A stretch of DNA of 31,056 nucleotides from Ophiosphaerella korrae (lineage: Eukaryota; Ascomycota; Dothideomycetes; Pleosporales; Phaeosphaeriaceae): the NCBI GenBank assembly GCA_028456385.1, contig JALNQF010000430.1:1-31056 (forward strand). Reading direction: 5' to 3'. Below, one piece after another: positions 23,901 to 31,056 of the stretch. Below the pieces are notes generated by a model. That model was given only the letters and a program-made list of their open reading frames with translations, had not been told where the DNA came from and ran no database searches. The position numbers were made by a program, and so were the translations under genes. Each line of letters begins with the position of its first letter. Position 1 is the stretch's first letter.

Positions 23901-26417
23901 TAGAAAGCAAGAATCTTTATAAAACTAGACATCTAGAACGCCTACTACTAGATTAGAATTAAGAAAGGTAATAAATAGAAAATAGCGTTTAGAATATAAT
24001 ATAGACTATATAAATACCTAGTTATGCCCTTTAGCTTAATAAACGCACTAGTAGCTTTCAAAGAAAGAATAAATATAGTACTAAGAGAGTACTTAAATAT
24101 ATTTATATTTATATACCTAGATAATATCTTTATATTCTTAGAAATAGAAGAAGAACACGTATAGTATATATATAAGGTACTAGAAAAACTAGTAGAAAGT
24201 AAACTATTCTGTAAAATAAGAAAATGTAAATTCTATACAAAAGAAATAGACTTCCTTAGATTTATTATTAAACTAGGAAAAATCAAGATTAATCTAGAAA
24301 AAATTAGATTAATTAACGAATAGCTAATACCTAAGAACCTAAAGGAAGTACAATAATTTTATAGCCTAGCTAACTTTTGTAAAAAGTTAATAGTAAGATA
24401 GTCTAAAGATATAGAACTAATAACAAAGCTTATAAAAAAGGATATACTATTTAAATAGATAAAGGAATACAACGAAGTATTTAAGAAGATTAAAAAGAAG
24501 TTTATAGAAAACCTAGTTATTAGAATATATAACCTAAACCTACTAGTAATAGTAAAAATAGACGCATCTAATTTAGTCTATAGAATAGCACTAATACAAG
24601 AAGATCTAAAGACTAAGAAAGAATATTTAGTTAAATACTTCTTTAAGAAAATAAAGCTAGTAGAGCTTAACTATCTAATTTATAACAAAGAAATACTAGT
24701 AATTTATAAAGTATTTAAATAATAGAGAGTATACCTATAAAAAGTAAAATACTAAACAAAGGTCTACATAGACTATAGGAATCTTATAGGATTTATACTA
24801 AATAAAGAACTACTATAATAATATATAAGATAGTAGGAATTTCTATTAATATTTAATATAGAAATTATATATATAAAAAGAAAAGATAACTAATTTATAG
24901 ACGCCTTTAGTAGAAGACTAGACTTATAGAAAGAAGTAAGTGCTACTAGTATAGTTTTAGTTAAAAACAAAGAAGGATATTTAGTCCTAAATACACCTAA
25001 AATAGCCGCAACATATAAAAGAAAGAGTAGCAAGCTAGATAAATAGATTTAGAAAGAAATAAGAAAAGCTCCTAAAGAAATAGAGAAACTTAAGATCTAA
25101 GAAAGTCTCGTAAGAGTCTATAGAAGAACGTATATTCTAAGAAAAATATAAAGAGAATTTATATAATAGTTCTATAAACTACTAGTATATAGATATTAAG
25201 GAATTAACAAAACACTAGATAGACTACTAAAAGATTATTATATCCTAAGAGTAAGACAACTAGTAATAGAAGTACTATAAGATTATATAGAATACTAGAG
25301 AAATAAGTATAGTAGATACGTACTATATAGGAGGCTATAACTAGTAGAAGTACTAGAATAACTATAAAGAGTTATTATAATAGATTTTATTACAAAACTA
25401 CTTAAGTTAAAAGACTTAATATTAAGAGTTAAGTATAATAGAATCCTAATAATAGTAGATAAACTTATAAAATACTTATACTTTAGACTATATAAAGAAA
25501 AAAGTAGAATAGAAGTTACTATATACTAGGTTCTAGGAACTATAATTAGTTAATATAGACTACTAGACAAGATTATTATAGATAGAGATATAAGATTTAT
25601 ATTAAAACTATAAGAAATAATAATAGTATAATTAGGAATTAAGCACGTAATATCTACTATATACTACCTACAAATAGATAGACAATTAGAAAGAATAAAC
25701 TAGATAGTAGAACAGTACCTAAGATACTATCTTAACTACAACTAGAACAATTAGGTATAGTTACTACCTATAGTATAGTTAGTATACAATAGCGCAAAGA
25801 ATAAGATAATAGAAGTATTACTTTTTTTTACAAACTATAGATTTAACTCTAGTATATATAGAATACTAAGACTAGAGATATCCTAGTTCCTAAAAAGAGA
25901 AAACTTCGCTAATAGACTTAAAGACATATATATATAATTAAGATAAGATGTAGAATTCTTATATAATTAAATAGTAAAGTACTATAACAAGAAATATAAA
26001 GAGGGACCCTAATTTAGAAAAAGAGAAAAAGTATAGTTAGTATAAAAAAATATTAAGAGTAAGAGACTAAGTTTAAAATTAGACTACGTTAAAATAAGAC
26101 TATATAAAATTAAGAAAGAAGTTACGCTAGTTATATTTAAATTAAAGCTACTAAATAAAATAAAGATATACCTAACCTTCTATATAGTACTACTTAAGAT
26201 AGCACTATAAAACGTAGAACTACTAGTGTATAAAGTAGATATATATAGAGAATAAGAAGAATAAGAAGTTAAAAAAATCCTAGCACGCTAGTTCTATAAT
26301 AGTAAGAACTACTACCTAGTAAAATAGATAGGTATAGATAAAAAAGGACAACTATATAAAGAAACATAGGAACTAGAAAACAATCTTAACTACTCTAAGA
26401 AACTAGAGGACTTCTAA
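20935..26417 (+). pseudogene. E4 gag-pol polyprotein (Gag-PR-RT-RH-IN-chromodomain)
   Basis: The copy easiest to read: frame 3 on the plus strand without a frameshift. Capsid-like gag (KVIYIRLHLKED, DKTRAIFRSYKYF) is followed by two CX2CX4HX4C knuckles (21897-21938 and 21966-22007, most Cys now Tyr), a linker of about 370 codons, protease (NSR 23208-23216), RT (IFIDKKR...RPYIDFRKTNAI near 23780; YLDN 24114-24125), RNase H (KIDASNLVYRIAL near 24560) and integrase. The integrase Asp codons at 25383 and 25581 and the Glu codon at 25689 are intact with D-35-E spacing. A chromodomain follows (KKILAR ... YYLVK*IGI, about 26265-26400). Stop TAA 26415-26417. The start codon is not recognisable because ATG has become ATA. 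Dozens of TAA/TAG lie at former Gln/Trp codons. Dead. Confidence 0.93.
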
Positions 26418-26427
26418 AGTTAAAACC

Positions 26428-27157
26428 CTCTAGAACGCCTTATAGTAAGTTAAGAAAACTAACAATACTACTACTAGATAGAGAGGTAATAAGAGCGCCT
26501 AATACAACAAGAGCTAGAGTAGCCTCTACTATATTGTCTAAATCTAATTTAGCTTCTAAGGCACAAGACTATTTAGATAACTTAGCGTTATTATAAGCCT
26601 TTATCTTACAAAGACGCTTAATATAAGAATAAAGCTCTACTAGCTTATAAAGAGTTAACTTACGCTTAGCCTTAGCTATAGCGAGCTATAATAATAATTA
26701 CGCTTAAGCCCTATTAATAGCTTACCCTATACAACTTAGTAGAAGGAGACTATATAGAAATTAAACACTTACACTCTAAAAGTAAAACCTTAGAACAAAT
26801 ATATTTATACTAAATATTAGTAAAGATATACTTATTATAGTATCTACTATTATTTAAAGATATAAGGTAGGAAAGACCTAATTTAGTATAATAACAATAA
26901 AAGAATATCTTAACCTTATTACAAATAATATAAGCTACAAAGAGAAGTTTGTTGCGCTAAGATTAAGATAGTATAGAAAGTAATAAAGAGCTAAGGATTA
27001 ACAAAGATATAGGATTAATAACCTTAGTACTAGTATAGAGAAATAAGAGACTATATAGAAAAGGGAATAGTATTATAGTAGTAATAAGGGAAACTAAGAT
27101 AGAACTAATTAGTCTACGCTTAGCTACTAACAAAGTATAAGATAAGTAGGGTAACAA
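26428..27157 (-). pseudogene. E4 antisense ORF (two predicted exons), best-preserved copy
   Basis: Minus-strand reading opposite to gag-pol. Exon 1 (27157-26773) starts inside the 3' LTR with LPYLSYTLLVAKRRLISSIL, then TKVINPISLLILSSL, KVKIFFYCYYTKLGL and LNNSRYYNKYIFTNI. It includes an uninterrupted 64-codon stretch at 26963-27157. Exon 2 reads AKAKRKLTLYKLVE, KRLCKIKAYNNAKLSK, ALEAKLDLDNIVEATLA and ends GVLEGF at about 26430, with one stop in about 80 codons. Compared with E2, both exons are shorter by 15 nt (five codons each), so indels kept the frame although the DNA has diverged. The frame change between exons has the same sign as in E2, and the predicted intron (26772-26676) starts GTAAGT. 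Product unknown. Confidence 0.6.
27057..27070 (+). other. E4 polypurine tract
   Basis: AGAAAAGGGAATAG directly before the LTR start TATTATAGTAG (TG changed to TA). It overlaps the antisense ORF. Confidence 0.75.
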
Positions 27158-27517
27158 CCTATAAGATAATAAGTTTAACTAAGAAGCTAACTATAATATA
27201 AACACGTAATAAATTTATAAATTCGTAATCTTAGTAAATATAAAGTTGTAAAGCTATTATATAACAAATTTGTAAATTTACGATCTTAGTAAATATAAAG
27301 TAATAAAGCTACTAAGATATTATTACTATATAGTTAGTAGAGATGTGTATTATTAGGATAGTATTAGTAATTTAATTATTAACTACAAGCAACAATATAA
27401 AGATAGTTGCAAAACATCTTCTATTATTTATAGCTTATTATAGATTATAATATAAGCTTTTGTTATTACTTTATAATCTACTAACACCTACTTAGGCTAT
27501 TAGGAAGTTAACTCTAG
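27071..27517 (+). repeat. E4 3' LTR, chimeric subtype 3, right end deleted
   Basis: The right part (from about 27331, TATAGTTAGTAGAGATGTG, to AACTCTAG) matches LTR subtype 1. The left part is unlike subtype 1 and only loosely like subtype 2 (shared AGATAGAACTAATTAGTC and the antisense reading). The last bases of the LTR (TAAGCCTATAACA in subtype 1) are missing: AACTCTAG joins about 13 unmatched bases and then E5 gag. It holds a 55-bp-period tandem duplication. Confidence 0.8.
27211..27310 (+). repeat. Tandem duplication in the E4 3' LTR
   Basis: Units 27211-27255 and 27266-27310 (period 55 bp) share CTTAGTAAATATAAAG and end AAAGCT or AAGCT; the differences include RIP-type changes. They replace the TAATCTATAATCTA hairpin array found at this place in the other LTRs. 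Confidence 0.75.
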
Positions 27518-30500
27518 AGAGCTAGTAATAGTAGTTATAAGTTAGATAGTACTATATAGGAAATAATTAAGAACTATATAAATAAACTAATTAATAACAA
27601 AGAAGATATAAAGATAGTAATTAAAGTACTAGAAACGTAGAATAAAGAACTGTAAGACTACTTAAAATAGAATAAAGTATAAATTAAAGCTATTATTAAA
27701 GGCTAGAACTAGATAGAGCTAATTACCTAATAACTAGAAATAAGTGCAACAAAGAAACTACCTAAGATACTTATTCTTAAAAAGTTTAATAGAATAAAGG
27801 AAAAATTAAGACTTTTTATAGTGTTAGTATAACTCTAAATAGACGTACAAGCACTATACTTTAATATAGAAGAAAAGAAGGTAATATATATTAGACTACA
27901 CCTTAAAGAGGACGTAATAAGATAGTACAAGCCTTACTAGATAAACTACACGACGTATTCTCTAATAACCTAAAAGGATAAAACTAGAGCTATTTTTAAA
28001 AGCTATAAATACTTTACTAAATAAATAAGAGTAGCATTTAGAGATATAGATATTACCTAATAAGCTAAAGAGAAACTTAAAAGGCTTATACAAAACAAGA
28101 GTATCTTAGAATATATATTATAATTTAAATAACTAAGCTAAAACATAGAATAGAACGAATTAGCCTTTATATTACAATTTAAATAAGGACTAAACGTAAA
28201 AATTTAATACAAAATAATATATATAGAGAAACCTAGGACACTAGAAGCCCTAAAACAATAGGTAATCTAAATTAATAACAACCTTTAAGAATAGAAAAAG
28301 AACAAGTAGAGTAGCTAAACTAGAAACTAGGACACTAGAGACCCTATAATCCTTAACGTAAATAAAGATAGAAGGAGAAAGAAGAATAAAGACTTTACGT
28401 ATTTTAACTATAGTAAGAAAAGCTACTACGCGAAAGACTACTAATTAAAGAAGAAAAAGGATATAGTATATTATAAATATAAGAAACTAGAACACTATAT
28501 AAAAGACTATAAAAGTAAAGACTATAAAAAAGATAAGGAAACTTAGTTAAAGATAATAGAGAAAAAGAAAGAAATACTATAAGCATAAGCTAAACCTTAA
28601 GAAAAGGTAGCTAAGAGTAAAGAAAAATAACACGTAATACTCTATTAGACCTTTTATTACAAAGATAACTACTATATATACCTTTTTAGTAAATAGAGAG
28701 TAAGATACTTCCTATAATAAAGAAATAGAGTAGTAGTAACAAAAGAAAGAATAAAAGTATAGCTAGAAGAAATAGCGTATATAATAGACTTACTAATAGA
28801 AGACTTAGAAAAGGAAAAGCCCTAAACCTTATTAATCTAGGCTAAAGGACTAGTACTAGATAAAGAGACTACTATAGCTTCTTCTAAAGAACTACAAGAA
28901 AGTAAAAAATAGGTAAGTATAAGAAGTATAGAACACGCCTAGCTAGATATATATAGCTATAATAGCTATACAACAATAGATATAGAAGAATAAAACAAAG
29001 AATAGAAGTTTATTTAGAAATACTTACTAGTTATAAGTATAGAGGAAGCGTATAAAGACTAAAAAGAATATAATCTTAAAAAAACAAAGTTTATACTATT
29101 TTAAGAATAGATAAAGTAATATATAGTTATAGTAAGAAGAATACCTATACAAAGAGAATAGTAGTTCTTTATAAGAAAAACGTAATAGATTAATAAAGCC
29201 TATACACTACAAGTACTAATAGTATACTACGTCTTAATAAACGCAAGACTTAGAATAGATAGTTACTAGGAAGGGGATAATAAAATAATAAACCTAAAAT
29301 ATCTAGCTTATTTTAAAGTATTATAGATATTATACCTAGAAAAGAATTATATAATATATAGAAACTCTAAAGTAAATAATAAAGTATAGCTTATAAGAAA
29401 AAGAGGCTATAACTATACAAGAGTAATTCTAGTAGAAGATATCTAAGGATAAGAAATAATACTAGAAGAAGGTTACGTAGTAATAAGGCCTAGACTAAAA
29501 CTACCTAAGAAATGCGTCTAAGGAAGACTATAGTACAAATACAAGCATAATAAATATCTAAAATATAAAGAATATAAACTTAAAATAAGGCTATAGCCCT
29601 AAGAAGATAGATAATTTATAAAAATACTAAAGCAAGAAAGGCTAAAAGGTATAAGAGGCCTATATATTACGAAGATAAGTACTTATTAAGAAAAGAAAGT
29701 ACAATTAATAATTAATAGTAAAGCTATAAAGAACATTATATTAAAGAAGTTTATAAAAGGCTAAAGAATAACTTATACTATAAAGAAGTACCCTTAATAA
29801 CTAAGTACAATTAAAAGAAAACTATTCTAAGAACCTATAAGGTTCGAGACATTACTCTCTACGCTAGAACTAAAAGAGATAATAATTAAGAATATAGTTA
29901 TAGATATAACTACAATTAATAATAAACAAGATATAATACTAGGAATACTATAGTTATAGATAACTAACCTAAGAATTAATTAGAGAATAGGTAGAATTAG
30001 CTACCTTAAAAAAGAAATATTAAAAGCTAACATAGTTACATACAAAGGAGAATTCCTAGAAGAATATAAGAAATAGGAAAAATAGCTTATAGAACCTAAA
30101 GATTACCTTCTAAGATATTAACTATAGGATTTAGTAATAAATTTAAAAGAAGACAAGAATATAAGATAGAGCCTAGTTTATAGAAAAATAGAAGAAAAAT
30201 CTAAGATTAAACGAATATTTATTAAAAACGTACTAAAGAAAAGATAAATATAAGAATCTAAGTCCTTAGTAGTATATAGACATATATTTATAGACAAAAA
30301 AGAAATAAGTAATAAAAGACTTTACGTAGACTTTAGAAAAACTAACGCAATTATAAATAAGAACTAATACCCCTTACTATAAATAGATATAATATAAGAT
30401 AAGCTATAGAAAGCAAGAATCTTTATAAAACTAGATATCTAGAACGCCTACTACTAGATTAGAATTAAGAAAGGTAATAAATAGAAAATAGCGTTTAGAA

Positions 30501-31056
30501 CACAATATAGACTATATAAATACCTAGTTATACCCTTTAGCTTAATAAACGCACTAGTAGCCTTCTAAGAAAGAATAAATATAGTACTAAGAGAATACTT
30601 AGATATATTTACATTTATATACCTAGATAATATCTTTATATTCTTAAAAATAGAAGAAGAACACGTATAGTATATACATAAAGTACTAGAAAAACTAGTA
30701 GAAAGTAAACTATTCCTTAAAATAAGAAAATATAAATTCTATATAAAGGAAATAGACTTCCTTAGATTTATTATTAAACTAGGAAAAATTAAGATTAATC
30801 TAGAAAAAATTAGATTAATTAACAAATAGCTAATACCTAAGAACCTAAAAGAAGTATAATAATTTTATAGCTTAGCTAACTTTTATAAAAAGTTAATAGT
30901 AAGATAGTCTAAAGATATAGAACTAATAACAAGGCTTATAAAAAAGGATACACTATTTAAATAGATAAGGGAATACAACAAAGTATTTAAGAAGATTAAA
31001 AAGAAGTTTATAGAAAACCTAGTTATTAGAATATATAACCTAGACCTACTAGTAAT
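27518..31056 (+). pseudogene. E5 gag-pol (Gag-PR-RT), truncated by the window end
   Basis: Plus-strand copy close to E4, from gag at 27531 (equivalent to E4 21028) to the start of RNase H at the window edge. Knuckle His 28493-28495, protease NSK 29714-29722 and RT YLDN 30620-30631 share one phase. The offset to E4 is 6503 nt up to the knuckles and 6506 nt from the protease on, so there is one in-frame 3-nt insertion. The first 95 or so bases of gag and the end of the preceding LTR are deleted. Stops and catalytic changes are as in E4, with extra independent transitions. A 60-codon minus-strand ORF at 28404-28586 is the antisense shadow of the knuckle region. Confidence 0.9.

Larger units (their letters stand above)
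20504..27517 (+). mobile_element. E4: chromovirus, plus strand, with unlike LTRs
   Basis: 5' LTR 20504-20932, gag-pol 20935-26417, 3' tail with antisense ORF, polypurine tract 27057-27070, 3' LTR from 27071. The body is a close inverted copy of E1, but the tail and the left half of the 3' LTR are clearly diverged from E1, E2 and its own 5' LTR. The element is therefore a recombinant, or the 5' and 3' ends come from different insertions. It interrupts E3 after CTATA. The matching right-hand CTATA is not in the window. Confidence 0.85.

Noticed and set aside
28404..28586. 60-codon minus-strand ORF
   Set aside because: Antisense shadow of the E5 gag zinc-knuckle region; not conserved as a protein.
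1..31056. Mitochondrial, plasmid or very AT-rich protist genome
   Set aside because: Multiple chromovirus copies, CpA/TpG-specific depletion with retained CpG, and former Gln/Trp stops fit fungal RIP better than uniform AT bias.
1..31056. CpG-methylation decay as cause of the AT bias
   Set aside because: CpG is still frequent while TpG and CpA are rare, the reverse of what methyl-CpG deamination leaves.

Overview
The window is a block of nested, dead LTR retrotransposons with no intact gene. It is very AT-rich (by eye about 70% A+T). The dinucleotides CpA and TpG are strongly depleted and TpA is in large excess, while CpG is still common. That is the signature of repeat-induced point mutation (RIP), so the source is most likely an AT-rich compartment of a filamentous ascomycete (Pezizomycotina). 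I see no host gene, tRNA or rRNA.

Layout, left to right. (i) 1-400: a plus-strand gag fragment. (ii) About 400-3446: element E6, minus strand, a chromodomain-bearing Ty3/gypsy element (chromovirus) of a second family. Its 3' part remains (probable LTR, polypurine tract, chromodomain, integrase, RNase H, end of RT), cut off by the next element. (iii) 3447-17510: element E1, minus strand, 430-bp LTRs, interrupted at 4061-11094 by the complete related element E2 with a perfect TTATA target-site duplication. (iv) 17511-20503: E3, a third minus-strand pol copy directly abutting E1's right LTR. (v) 20504-27517: E4, plus strand, giving a head-to-head inversion. (vi) 27518-31056: E5, plus strand, in tandem behind E4 and cut by the window end.

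E1-E5 encode one polyprotein in a single frame: gag with two CCHC knuckles, protease, RT, RNase H, integrase and chromodomain. It is riddled with TAA/TAG at former Gln/Trp codons, but the spacing from protease to stop codon is identical to the base among copies. Decay was therefore by point transitions, not indels. The same catalytic residues are destroyed in every copy where I checked them (DSG to NSR or NSK in protease; YLDD to YLDN in RT).

The most interesting signal is an antisense gene in the 3' tail of this family. It is read opposite to gag-pol, begins inside the 3' LTR and runs through the polypurine tract towards the pol stop. Its reading is conserved at protein level between diverged copies, its indels are multiples of three, and each copy has a conserved frame break that a short intron with fungal-like splice signals (94, 94 and 97 nt) would repair exactly. 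E6, of a different family, also has an unusually open antisense frame at the equivalent place.
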